Source: an uncultured Eubacteriales bacterium
GTDB taxonomy: Bacteria > Bacillota > Clostridia > Peptostreptococcales > Anaerovoracaceae
Direction of reading: 5' to 3'
NCBI GenBank assembly: GCA_902803185.1
Contig: CADCOV010000111.1
Span: 1-11,156 of the forward strand
DNA length: 11,156 nucleotides
Shown one piece after another: positions 1 to 6,436 of the stretch; within the stretch, counting starts at the first letter, position 1, and each line of letters begins with the position of its first letter. Below the pieces are notes generated by a model that ran no database searches, had not been told where the DNA came from, and was given only the letters and a program-made list of their open reading frames with translations. The position numbers and the translations under genes were made by a program.

Positions 1-22
1 GCCGCTCCCGGGACGTCCGTTC

Positions 23-739
23 TCACAGCAGGATCTCCGCCCCGGCGCCCCAGAAAAACACCAGGTAGAGCCCCGCGCAGACCGCGATATACGGCACCAT
101 CGGCAGGGTATCCGTCCGCTTGATCTTCCGCCGCGCCAGCAGGAAGACCATGTGCCCGGCGGACAGCAGCGCTGTCGCCAGGAAGATCAGGATCACCCCG
201 CTCGGCCCCGTGATCAGCCCCAGCGCCGTGAACAGCTTGATGTCGCCGCCCCCCAGTGCCTCTCTCTTATATGCCAGCTTCCCCAGCAGGGCGATGGCCC
301 CCATGAAGCTGAAGCCCACGGCCGCCCCCAGGGCGCACTCCTTCAGGCTGAGGTACGGGAAGAACCCGAAGCCCGTCACCGCCAGCAAAGCGATCAGCTG
401 GTCCGGCACGATCCGGTACTTCCTGTCCGCGATGGCCATCTCCAGCAGCAGCCAGAGCGCCGCGGTGGCCGCCAGCGCGTACTGCGGATCCAGCAGCACC
501 AGCCGGATGTTCAGCACCACGAACAGCATGCTGAAGATGTACTTCCACGGCACGCTCTTCACCCGCTGCGTATACGGGTCCCTGAGCTCCGCCGACGGCT
601 CCTCCCCGTAGTCGCAGAGCCACTTCGCCGGCAGGTGGTTGAAGGCGTAGACCGCCCCGTTCCCCTCCAGGACCCCGACGAAGATCGCCGCCAGGCACGC
701 GATGACGATGTAGATGGTGCTCCCGTATGCTCCGAACAT
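23..739 (-). CDS. A24 family prepilin peptidase (GxGD aspartyl protease)
   Basis: Predicted polytopic membrane protease of 238 aa that would cleave leader peptides of type IV pilin-like or Tad/Flp pilin precursors at the cytoplasmic membrane. The two catalytic aspartates of the family are visible: Asp105 in ADRKYRIVPD and Asp166 in GGGDIK. Around them lie about six or seven hydrophobic segments, roughly residues 8-26, 67-83, 88-104, 114-130, 136-153, 180-200 and 214-232. Residues 27-36 (NGAVYAFNHL) resemble the conserved N-terminal stretch of PilD-type enzymes. The CxxC pairs of the PilD zinc/methyltransferase domain are absent, only Cys42 being present, so N-methylation activity is doubtful. 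The start is set by GGAGGAG four bases upstream of ATG 739. No pilin or secretion genes lie in the window, so its substrate is unknown. Confidence 0.88.
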   Translation of the reverse strand: MFGAYGSTIYIVIACLAAIFVGVLEGNGAVYAFNHLPAKWLCDYGEEPSAELRDPYTQRVKSVPWKYIFSMLFVVLNIRLVLLDPQYALAATAALWLLLEMAIADRKYRIVPDQLIALLAVTGFGFFPYLSLKECALGAAVGFSFMGAIALLGKLAYKREALGGGDIKLFTALGLITGPSGVILIFLATALLSAGHMVFLLARRKIKRTDTLPMVPYIAVCAGLYLVFFWGAGAEILL

Positions 740-743
740 GTTT

Positions 744-764
744 CTCCTCCCGCCCCCTATTATA
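744..764 (-). promoter_or_regulatory. Possible -10 element and ribosome binding site of the prepilin peptidase gene
   Basis: On the minus strand a perfect TATAAT lies at 764-759 and a strong GGAGGAG about 15 bases downstream, just before the ATG at 739. No convincing -35 hexamer is present at the usual distance (TTACCC at a 19-base spacing is the nearest), so the promoter call is tentative. The transcript would have a very short leader. Confidence 0.4.
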
Positions 765-826
765 TATCAAAGCCTGGCGCAGCGGGTAAGGGGATTTTCG
801 GCGGGGTGGGGGCGGGCTGAGGTGCT

Positions 827-894
827 TGGCGCAGAACGGCAAAATCGCCTCATTTGTTATCTCAAATCGCCGTCTTTTCGGGTTCTGCGACAAA
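827..894. repeat. 68-bp hairpin-forming repeat, copy A
   Basis: First of two copies that match at 63 of 68 positions (copy B at 919-986). The outer arms CGCAGAAC (830-837) and GTTCTGCG (882-889) are perfect inverted repeats. Inside, GGC (838-840) can pair with GCC (869-871) and ATTTG (852-856) with CAAAT (863-867). There is no supported coding frame: the 92-bp repeat period is not a multiple of three. Function unknown; it looks like a dispersed intergenic element or a structured RNA. Confidence 0.8.
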
Positions 895-918
895 TCAGCG
901 CGCCCGACCGTCGTTTTT

Positions 919-986
919 TGGCGCAAAACGGCAAAATCACCTCATTTGCTATCTCAAATCGCCGTCTATTCGGGTTTTGCGACAAA
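919..986. repeat. 68-bp hairpin-forming repeat, copy B
   Basis: Second copy of the repeat at 827-894, with five substitutions. Its outer arms are CGCAAAAC (922-929) and GTTTTGCG (974-981). Relative to copy A, a G-to-A change in the left arm is matched by a C-to-T change in the right arm, so pairing is preserved. It ends about 20 bp upstream of the proposed promoter of the nitrogenase-like operon, so it could influence transcription there, but nothing in the sequence proves this. Confidence 0.8.
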
Positions 987-1007
987 CCGCCGGCACCCCC
1001 GCCGCCC

Positions 1008-1036
1008 TTGCGAAGCCGCGCTTCCCGTGATAGCAT
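1008..1036 (+). promoter_or_regulatory. Probable promoter of the nitrogenase-like operon
   Basis: TTGCGA (1008-1013) and TAGCAT (1031-1036) are separated by exactly 17 bp. Each matches the sigma-70 consensus at four of six positions. Transcription would begin near 1043, giving a leader of about 35 nt before the ATG at 1079. No obvious operator palindrome is seen between this promoter and the start codon. Confidence 0.4.
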
Positions 1037-1078
1037 GGAGTCAGTGGGAACAAACCCGCGGAAAAGATGAGGAGAACC

Positions 1079-3289
1079 ATGAGAGAGATCGCGATCTACG
1101 GCAAGGGCGGCATCGGCAAGTCCACCCTTTCCGCGAACATCACGGCCGCCCTGGGGCAGGCCGGCAAGAGAGTCCTGCAGATCGGCTGCGACCCGAAGCA
1201 CGACTCCACCAAACTTTTGACGGGCGGCCGCAGGATCACCACGGTGCTGGACCACATGAGGGAGAACGGCGCTTTGGACTACCGGCTGGATCAGGTTTTG
1301 TTCACCGGGGAATACGGCTGCGGCTGCATCGAGACCGGCGGGCCGAAGCCGGGCGTGGGATGCGCCGGCCGGGGGATCATCTCCGCCTTCGAGCTGCTTG
1401 AGAAGTTCCACGTCAAGGAGGAGTACGATATGGTCCTCTACGACGTGCTGGGGGACGTGGTCTGCGGCGGGTTCGCCGTGCCGATCCGCCGGGAGTACGC
1501 CAATACCATCTTCCTGGTGACCAGCGGGGAGTTCATGTCCCTGTATGCGGCAAACAACATCCTCCGGGGCATCGCCAACTACGACACCGGCCGCAGCCGG
1601 GTCGCCGGGATCCTTTACAATTCCCGCAACGTCAGGGATGAGGACGAGAGGGTCCGCACCTTCGCCGAGGCGGTAGGGCTCCCGATCTTCGCGAAGATCC
1701 CGCGGAGCGACGCCTTCGCCCAATGCGAGCGCCGGAACTGTACCATCGCAAGCCTGGGGCCGGAGGGCTTCCCGGAACTCTACGACCTCTTCACCGGCAT
1801 CGCGGCGCGCATCATCGAAGGCCCGGTCCTCTACCCGGCCGCGCCTCTGACCGACGAGGCTCTGGAGGAACTGCTCCTCTACGGGACCAGGACGGCCCCT
1901 GCCCCGGACGCCGCAGACCCACAGGCCCGAGCGTCTCAGGCCCCGGACGCCCACTACGATCCGGGCACCCTCTCCAAAAACGTCATCCGCAATGAACCTC
2001 TGCACGGCTGCGCCTTCAGCGGCGCTACCAGCACGGCGGTCCACATCCGGGACGCGGTGATCCTCGCCCATTCACCGAAGAGCTGCACCTACCTCGCCTA
2101 CCAGAGCATCAGCTCCACCAACCGGCGCCGCCTGTTCGAACGGGGCGTCCTGCTGCCCTACGGCATGACCCTGAACCTCGCCTCCACCGAGATGGAGGAC
2201 GAAGACATGGTCTTCGGCGGCACCGACAAACTGCTGGACGCCGTCCGGCGCTTCCGGGACCTGCCGCCGGGGGAGCGGCCGAAGGCGGTCATCATCGTGA
2301 GCTCCTGCCCTTCCGGCATCATCGGAGACGACATCGACGAGGCCAAAGCCCTGTCCCTGCCGGACATGCCGGTCATCCCGATCAAAGCCGAGGGCAACCT
2401 GACCGGCGACTACCTCCAGGGCATGCTCAGCGCCTACCGGGAGCTGGCCCTGCAGGTCATCGACCGGAGCGTCACCCCGCAGCCGAAGACGGTGAACGTC
2501 GTCTTCGAGAAGGTGGGCGTCCGGAACACCGAGCAGAACTTCCGCATCATGAGCGGGTTCCTCGCCCGCATGGGCATCCGGGTGAACTGCCGGTTCCTCT
2601 GCAACACGGACTTCGCCTCCCTGCGGAACTTCCTGAGCGCGGAGCTGAACCTGCTGGCCTACCAGGATTACACGGGGAAGCTCCTCCGGGACTTCTTTGC
2701 CGGGGAGTACGGCTGCCGGTTCTTTGACCGCCAGTTCCCGATCGGCTTCCCGGAGACCGCCGAATGGCTCAGGGGCGTGGGCGCCTTCTTCGGCGGTGAG
2801 TCCGCGGCGGAGGCGGAGGCCATCATCGCCGAGAACCGGGCCCGCTACGAGGAGGAGATCGCCGCCTGCCGCAGCGCCCTCGCCGGCAAGCGCCTGATGG
2901 TCTTCACCTACAACCACGACATCGACTGGATCCTGTCCGCCGCCCTGGACGCAGGGATGGAGATCGCGAAGGTCTGCATCTTCAACTTCTCCCAGGACGA
3001 GGGTTTTCGCACCCGGCTCCCGGAGATCCGGGACATCCCGGTGGAGGAGAACTACGACGGCGCCAGGCGGGCCGGGGACATCGCCGCCTTCCGTCCGGAC
3101 ATCATCCTCTCCAACTACGAAAACGCCGCCGCCGGCAAGGGCGTCATCGCGGACACGATCCCGATGTGCCCGGACAACGGCTTCTTCGCCGGGCTCAGCA
3201 TGATGCAGCGCTGGGTCCGCCTGTTCGGAAGGAGCCAGAAAGGAGAATGGCAGAATGACAGAGCGCTATTTGAAAAATATTTTGCCTGA
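1079..3289 (+). CDS. Nitrogenase-like fusion: NifH-type Fe protein joined to NifD-like catalytic subunit
   Basis: Protein of 736 aa. Residues 1-265 are a complete Fe protein of the NifH/BchL/CfbC family: P-loop GKGGIGKS at 8-15, the two [4Fe-4S] ligands Cys95 (PGVGCAGRG) and Cys129 ([10 protein letters not shown]), and the Arg that is ADP-ribosylated in some nitrogenases (Arg98). An Ala/Pro-rich linker covers about 268-298. Residues 300-736 are a NifD-like component-1 subunit with the three P-cluster-type cysteines Cys311 (GCAFSG), Cys336 (SPKSC) and Cys410 (CPSGIIGDD). The FeMo-cofactor Cys region is replaced by NLLAYQDY (524-531), and no clear equivalent of the cofactor His is found near PMCPDN (695-700). 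Normally these subunits are separate proteins. ATG 1079 is chosen over ATG 1067 because AGGAG (1070-1074) precedes it and [11 protein letters not shown] matches NifH starts. Family assignment is strong; substrate unknown. Confidence 0.9.
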   Translation: MREIAIYGKGGIGKSTLSANITAALGQAGKRVLQIGCDPKHDSTKLLTGGRRITTVLDHMRENGALDYRLDQVLFTGEYGCGCIETGGPKPGVGCAGRGIISAFELLEKFHVKEEYDMVLYDVLGDVVCGGFAVPIRREYANTIFLVTSGEFMSLYAANNILRGIANYDTGRSRVAGILYNSRNVRDEDERVRTFAEAVGLPIFAKIPRSDAFAQCERRNCTIASLGPEGFPELYDLFTGIAARIIEGPVLYPAAPLTDEALEELLLYGTRTAPAPDAADPQARASQAPDAHYDPGTLSKNVIRNEPLHGCAFSGATSTAVHIRDAVILAHSPKSCTYLAYQSISSTNRRRLFERGVLLPYGMTLNLASTEMEDEDMVFGGTDKLLDAVRRFRDLPPGERPKAVIIVSSCPSGIIGDDIDEAKALSLPDMPVIPIKAEGNLTGDYLQGMLSAYRELALQVIDRSVTPQPKTVNVVFEKVGVRNTEQNFRIMSGFLARMGIRVNCRFLCNTDFASLRNFLSAELNLLAYQDYTGKLLRDFFAGEYGCRFFDRQFPIGFPETAEWLRGVGAFFGGESAAEAEAIIAENRARYEEEIAACRSALAGKRLMVFTYNHDIDWILSAALDAGMEIAKVCIFNFSQDEGFRTRLPEIRDIPVEENYDGARRAGDIAAFRPDIILSNYENAAAGKGVIADTIPMCPDNGFFAGLSMMQRWVRLFGRSQKGEWQNDRALFEKYFA

Positions 3290-4568
3290 CAGCCTGACCG
3301 GCCTGATCTTCGGCTTTGAGGGCGTGGAGAAGGCGGTCACGATCCTGAACGGCCCGACGGGCTGCAAGTTCTACCATTCCTCCGTCTCCGACAGCCGCAT
3401 GATCCGGCAGGAGGAGTTCGACCCGCTGAACTTCCCGGAGCTTTGGTACTTCGGCCAGCCCCGGGTGCCTTGCACCTATCTGGACAAGAAGGACTACGTC
3501 TACGGCAGCGAGGGCAAGCTGACGGAGCTGATCGGCTTCATCAAAAGTGAGCTCGCCCCGCCCCTTCTCACCGTGGTGAACTCCCCGGGCGCCGCTTTGA
3601 TCGGCGACGACCTCGAGCGCATCGTCTCCGCGGCCGTCGGCGACATCCCCTTCCTCACCGTGGAGACCCCGGGCTACTCCCGGCCGGTCTGGGAAGGCTT
3701 CTCCGAGGCCTGCTGCCGGCTGATCCGCCTCCTCGCCGCGGAGCAAAACAAAGCGCCTGCCGCCCGGCCCCGGGTCAACCTGCTGGGGCTCTCCCTCTTC
3801 CACCGAAACTATGAGGGCGACCTGGAGGAGCTGAAGCGGGACCTGGCTCTCTGCGGGATCGATGTGAACTGCGCCCTCGCCTGCGGGTGTACACCGGAGG
3901 ATATCCGGCGCCTGCCGGCCGCGGACCTGGATCTGGTGATCGACCCTCTGTACGGCAAGGCCGCAGCGGATCTTCTGGAGGAGCGGTTCGGCATCCCGCA
4001 GCTGACCGCAGAGGGCCTGCCGGTGGGCTTTCAGGCCATGGAAGAGCTGATGGACCGGGTCTGCGAGGCGCTGCAGGGCATGGGCTTTGCGGCCGATCCC
4101 ATGCCATTCCGGGAGGCCAGTGAACGGGCCAGGGCGAGGAGCTTCGTCTTCCTCTCCCGGACCAATTCCCTGACCGGACTGCCAAAGGGGACCCCCTTCG
4201 GCGTCCAGGGCACGCTGCCGGAGGTGCTGGGCTATACCCGGTTCCTGGTGCGCTACTTCGGCATGACCGCAGCCGCGGCGGAGGTCCTGAGCCCGTTGGA
4301 GGGCGAAGCCGGGGATGCGCTCCTTTCGCTCCTCTCGGAGAACGGCATGGAAGCAGCGCTTACGGCAGACATCCTGGAGGCGCCTGCAGAACTCGTCTTC
4401 GGCGACGGCAACCTCATCGCCATGCTGAAGGCCCGGGGCCGCGCCTTCGCCGGCATCGAGACCGCTCTGCCGACCCTCGGGTATAACGATGTGATCCCGA
4501 AGACCCACCTGGGCATCCGGGGCGGCCTGCTCCTCTGTGAGCAGGTCCTGAACGGGCTTCTTTACTGA
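3255..4568 (+). CDS. Nitrogenase-like component 1, NifK/BchB-like subunit
   Basis: Protein of 437 aa, expected to pair with the D half of the upstream fusion protein to form the catalytic component of an ATP-dependent reductase. It shows the component-1 hallmarks NGPTGC (32-37), [11 protein letters not shown] (83-93), IGDD (116-119), [12 protein letters not shown] (254-265) and a closing [14 protein letters not shown] segment. Of the NifK P-cluster cysteines only the one at Cys37 remains. The position of the first is occupied by PDSLTG (11-16), and the third by [10 protein letters not shown], where Ser110/Pro111 replace Cys. The ATG at 3255 lies inside the end of the upstream gene (35-bp overlap), with AGGAG at 3241-3245 nine bases before it, indicating translational coupling. 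It is shorter than NifK (about 520 aa) and closer to the length of BchB/Cfb/Mar-type proteins. Substrate unknown. Confidence 0.88.
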   Translation: MTERYLKNILPDSLTGLIFGFEGVEKAVTILNGPTGCKFYHSSVSDSRMIRQEEFDPLNFPELWYFGQPRVPCTYLDKKDYVYGSEGKLTELIGFIKSELAPPLLTVVNSPGAALIGDDLERIVSAAVGDIPFLTVETPGYSRPVWEGFSEACCRLIRLLAAEQNKAPAARPRVNLLGLSLFHRNYEGDLEELKRDLALCGIDVNCALACGCTPEDIRRLPAADLDLVIDPLYGKAAADLLEERFGIPQLTAEGLPVGFQAMEELMDRVCEALQGMGFAADPMPFREASERARARSFVFLSRTNSLTGLPKGTPFGVQGTLPEVLGYTRFLVRYFGMTAAAAEVLSPLEGEAGDALLSLLSENGMEAALTADILEAPAELVFGDGNLIAMLKARGRAFAGIETALPTLGYNDVIPKTHLGIRGGLLLCEQVLNGLLY

Positions 4569-4572
4569 CACG

Positions 4573-4612
4573 AAAAAAGAAGGGCCGACTCCCATCGGCT
4601 CTTCTTTCTTTT
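4573..4612. terminator. Bidirectional rho-independent terminator
   Basis: A 13-bp stem (AAAGAAGGGCCGA at 4576-4588 with TCGGCTCTTCTTT at 4595-4607, one G-U type pair) encloses a 6-nt loop. It is followed by CTTTT on the plus strand and by a run of T on the minus strand. It lies five bases after the NifK-like stop codon and just after the Rrf2 gene stop on the other strand, so it should end both convergent operons. Confidence 0.85.
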
Positions 4613-4614
4613 GT

Positions 4615-5049
4615 TCAGATCACATAATCGTCGCCCTTGCTCGGTCCCCAGCTCAGGAGGTCCTCCAGGGTGGTATTGTCCAGGATGCCGTTCACCGCGT
4701 CGGTGACCTGCTGCCAAAGCTTGCGGGTCACGCAGCTGGTGGTCCTGGCGCAGAAGTCGCTGCCCTCGGAGATGCATTGGACCGCGGAGAGATCGCCCTC
4801 CGTAAGCCTTAGGATCTGCCCTGCGGTGTACTGGGACGGCGGACTGGCCAGGAGATACCCTCCCTGGGCGCCCCGGACGCTTCGGACGTAGCCGGCTTTG
4901 TTCAGGATCGCGATGATCTGCTCACAGTATTTCTCGGAGATGTACTGCCGGGAAGCGATGTCCTTGAGCTTCACCGGTTCCCCGGTGTCGTTCTGGGCCA
5001 GGTCCAGCATCATGCGCAGGGCGTAGCGCCCCTTGGTCGAGATCAGCAT
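4615..5049 (-). CDS. Rrf2 family transcriptional regulator (CymR/IscR-like)
   Basis: DNA-binding regulator of 144 aa, the usual Rrf2 length. The N-terminus MLISTKGRYALRMMLDLA and the winged helix-turn-helix with SEKYCEQI and VRGAQGGYLLA (58-68) are family hallmarks. The tail LDNTTLEDLL matches CymR. Three cysteines, Cys92, Cys100 and Cys106, lie where IscR has its [2Fe-2S] ligands (Cys92, 98, 104), before the shared TRKLW motif. The spacing is C-x7-C-x5-C instead of C-x5-C-x5-C, so cluster binding is possible but unproven. The gene starts 3 bp after the cysK stop, with AGGAG inside the end of cysK, so the two are co-transcribed and translationally coupled. In Bacillus and Staphylococcus CymR acts with CysK to repress cysteine-uptake and sulfur genes; the same pairing here supports a CymR-like role. 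Confidence 0.88.
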   Translation of the reverse strand: MLISTKGRYALRMMLDLAQNDTGEPVKLKDIASRQYISEKYCEQIIAILNKAGYVRSVRGAQGGYLLASPPSQYTAGQILRLTEGDLSAVQCISEGSDFCARTTSCVTRKLWQQVTDAVNGILDNTTLEDLLSWGPSKGDDYVI

Positions 5050-5052
5050 GGC

Positions 5053-5985
5053 TCACTCCTGGAACAGCGGGGTCGAGTAGTAGCGGTCGCCGCTGTCCGG
5101 CAGCAGCGCCACGATGGTCTTGCCCTCGTTCTCCGGCAGCTTCGCCAGATCCAGCGCCGCCTTCAGCGCCGCGCCGGAGGAGATGCCCACCAGGATGCCC
5201 TCCTTCTTCGCCAGGAGCTTGGCCGCCGCGAACGGATCCTCGTTATTGATGGCGATGATGCCGTCATAGATCCCGGTGTCCAGCGTCGCCGGCACGAAGT
5301 TGGCGCCGATGCCCTGGATCTTATGCGGGCCTGCAACGCCCTTGCCGAGGACCTGGGAGGTCTCCGGCTCCACCGCATAGACTTTGACGGATGGCTTCTG
5401 CGCCTTCAGATATTTGCCGACGCCGGTCAGGGTCCCGCCGGTACCGACGCCCGCGACGAAGATGTCCACCTCGCCCGCCGTGTCCTCCCAGATCTCCGGG
5501 CCGGTGGTCGCCTCATGCGCCGCCGGGTTCACCGGGTTGTCGAACTGGCCCGGGATGAAGCTGCCCTCGATCTCCGCCGCCAGCTCGTTCGCCTTCTCGA
5601 TGGCGCCCGCCATGCCCTTCGCCCCTTCGGTCAAAACGATCTCCGCGCCGTAGGCCTTGAGGATGTTGCGGCGCTCCACGGACATGGTCTCCGGCATGGT
5701 CAGAATGGTGCGGTATCCCTTGGCCGCCGCGATGGAGGCCAGGCCGATGCCGGTGTTGCCGCTGGTCGGCTCGATGATGGTGCTGCCCGCCTTCAGAAGG
5801 CCCTGCTCCTCCGCGTCCTCGATCATCGCCTTGGCGATCCTGTCCTTGACGGAGCCCGCCGGATTGAAATACTCCAGCTTGACCAGGAGCCTTGCCTTGA
5901 GGCCCTCAGCCTTCTCGATGTTCCTGACCTCCAGCAAAGGGGTCTTCCCGATGATCTCTGTTGCGCTCTGATAGATCTTCGCCAT
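5053..5985 (-). CDS. cysK: Cysteine synthase A (O-acetylserine sulfhydrylase)
   Basis: PLP enzyme of 310 aa, the usual CysK length, that makes L-cysteine from O-acetylserine and sulfide in the cytoplasm. Visible motifs are the PLP-lysine segment NPAGSVKDRIA (about 41-51), the substrate loop PTSGNTG (about 72-78), the phosphate-binding GTGGTLTG and the ISSGAAL segment near the C-terminus. It ends in YYSTPLFQE. The reading frame extends upstream to 6063, but ATG 5985 is preferred. It has AGGTG six bases before it, and the product MAKIYQSATEIIGKTPLLEV matches CysK starts, whereas the upstream extension has no family similarity. The gene is first in an operon with an Rrf2/CymR-type regulator gene and has a long leader with its own promoter. 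Confidence 0.96.
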   Translation of the reverse strand: MAKIYQSATEIIGKTPLLEVRNIEKAEGLKARLLVKLEYFNPAGSVKDRIAKAMIEDAEEQGLLKAGSTIIEPTSGNTGIGLASIAAAKGYRTILTMPETMSVERRNILKAYGAEIVLTEGAKGMAGAIEKANELAAEIEGSFIPGQFDNPVNPAAHEATTGPEIWEDTAGEVDIFVAGVGTGGTLTGVGKYLKAQKPSVKVYAVEPETSQVLGKGVAGPHKIQGIGANFVPATLDTGIYDGIIAINNEDPFAAAKLLAKKEGILVGISSGAALKAALDLAKLPENEGKTIVALLPDSGDRYYSTPLFQE

Positions 5986-6033
5986 ACTGTTCACCTGTTT
6001 CCTTTCTATGTGGATGTGTGATGGTCTTTGGAG

Positions 6034-6124
6034 ACGGACCGCGAAACGGCGGATGCCCTTCATGCTCTATTCAAGCCGCGTCTAAGATGCCTCACATGCC
6101 GGCTGTTCCGCCGGTCCGGTCCGT
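6034..6124 (-). promoter_or_regulatory. Structured 5' leader of cysK (candidate cis-regulatory RNA)
   Basis: Between the proposed promoter and the cysK start lie about 175 untranslated bases. In the transcript ACGGACCG (6124-6117) can pair perfectly with CGGTCCGT (6041-6034). This closes a 91-nt domain that holds a hairpin CCGGC-6 nt-GCCGG and another CCGC-6 nt-GCGG. I do not see the T-box sequence GGGTGGTACCGCG nor an S-box core, so no known riboswitch class is assigned. It may be a novel leader or chance pairing in GC-rich sequence. Confidence 0.3.
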
Positions 6125-6142
6125 TGCCGCATAATCCCTACT

Positions 6143-6156
6143 ATTCCGATAGGAAT
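6143..6156. promoter_or_regulatory. Palindromic putative operator in front of cysK
   Basis: ATTCC-GATA-GGAAT is a perfect 5-bp inverted repeat lying just downstream of the proposed cysK transcription start. The right half, ATAGGAATT, fits the ATnGGAATT half-site that I recall for CymR. A repressor bound here would block early elongation, which is consistent with autoregulation by the Rrf2 protein encoded in the same operon. This is inference from one site. Confidence 0.4.
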
Positions 6157-6169
6157 TACCGACAAACAA

Positions 6170-6199
6170 AGCATACACCCTCTGCAGCCCTCCTGTCAA
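6170..6199 (-). promoter_or_regulatory. Promoter of the cysK-Rrf2 regulator operon
   Basis: On the minus strand a perfect -35 TTGACA (6199-6194) and a -10 TATGCT (6175-6170, four of six matches) are 18 bp apart. Transcription should start near 6163. Confidence 0.6.
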
Positions 6200-6237
6200 C
6201 CGCCTTGCGCAGATCCATTGGCCTGTTTCTTTTAGGG

Positions 6238-6313
6238 ATTCTTTACTTTTCACAGTATAATCAGGAGAAAATCTTTACTTTTTTGTCCTTTTCGTCCGGA
6301 AAAAGTAAAGATT
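6238..6313. repeat. AT-rich cluster of three CTTTACTTTT motifs
   Basis: ATTCTTTACTTTT (6238-6250) and AATCTTTACTTTTT (6270-6283) are direct repeats. AAAAAGTAAAGATT (6300-6313) is the exact inverted copy of the second. The 14-bp inverted pair flanks a 16-nt centre. The cluster is strikingly AT-rich for this GC-rich window and lies about 40-110 bp upstream of the cysK -35. It could be an operator array or a weak terminator-like hairpin; no gene is seen in it. Confidence 0.55.
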
Positions 6314-6353
6314 CTTTGCCTTTGCGTCCGGCCTTCTTGCCGCCTTCAGTATG

Positions 6354-6387
6354 AAAAAACCGCACATCCTGCTCTGATGATGTGCGG
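6354..6387 (-). terminator. Rho-independent terminator after the flavodoxin-family gene
   Basis: A perfect 9-bp stem CCGCACATC (6360-6368) / GATGTGCGG (6379-6387) with a 10-nt loop is followed on the minus strand by six T residues (6359-6354). It lies 49 bp beyond the stop codon of the gene at 6437 and is oriented to stop its transcript before cysK. Confidence 0.85.
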
Positions 6388-6436
6388 CGATCCATTAAAC
6401 GATGAGATTCGATCGTGAACGTGTGAGGGCATACCT

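Noticed and set aside
826..1401. Plus-strand frame over the 68-bp repeats containing similar peptide stretches
   Set aside because: The two repeat copies are read in different frames, the frame runs into the Fe-protein gene in the wrong phase, and there is no ribosome binding site.
857..2071. Long open frame on the minus strand across the start of the nitrogenase-like gene
   Set aside because: It is antisense to a strongly supported Fe-protein domain, has low-complexity Arg/Gly/Ala-rich composition and no family motif. Open antisense frames are expected at this GC content.
1079..4568. A true nitrogen-fixing nitrogenase
   Set aside because: The cofactor-binding Cys is absent, the His equivalent is not found, only one NifK P-cluster Cys is kept, and no nifB/E/N/V genes are present.
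3195..4595. 466-codon open frame on the minus strand opposite the NifK-like gene
   Set aside because: It mirrors the codon structure of the NifK-like gene, shows no domain, and would read through the bidirectional terminator at its start.
5986..6063. N-terminal extension of cysK
   Set aside because: The added 26 residues do not resemble CysK or a signal peptide, and a better ribosome binding site serves ATG 5985; this stretch is leader RNA.
5986..6163. Cysteine T-box or SAM riboswitch in front of cysK
   Set aside because: The T-box anti-terminator sequence, a leader terminator with T-run and the S-box core are not found; only generic GC-rich stems are seen.
6028..6354. 108-codon plus-strand frame between cysK and the flavoprotein gene
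   Set aside because: It would start at TTG without a ribosome binding site, runs antisense to the cysK promoter and has no recognisable domain.
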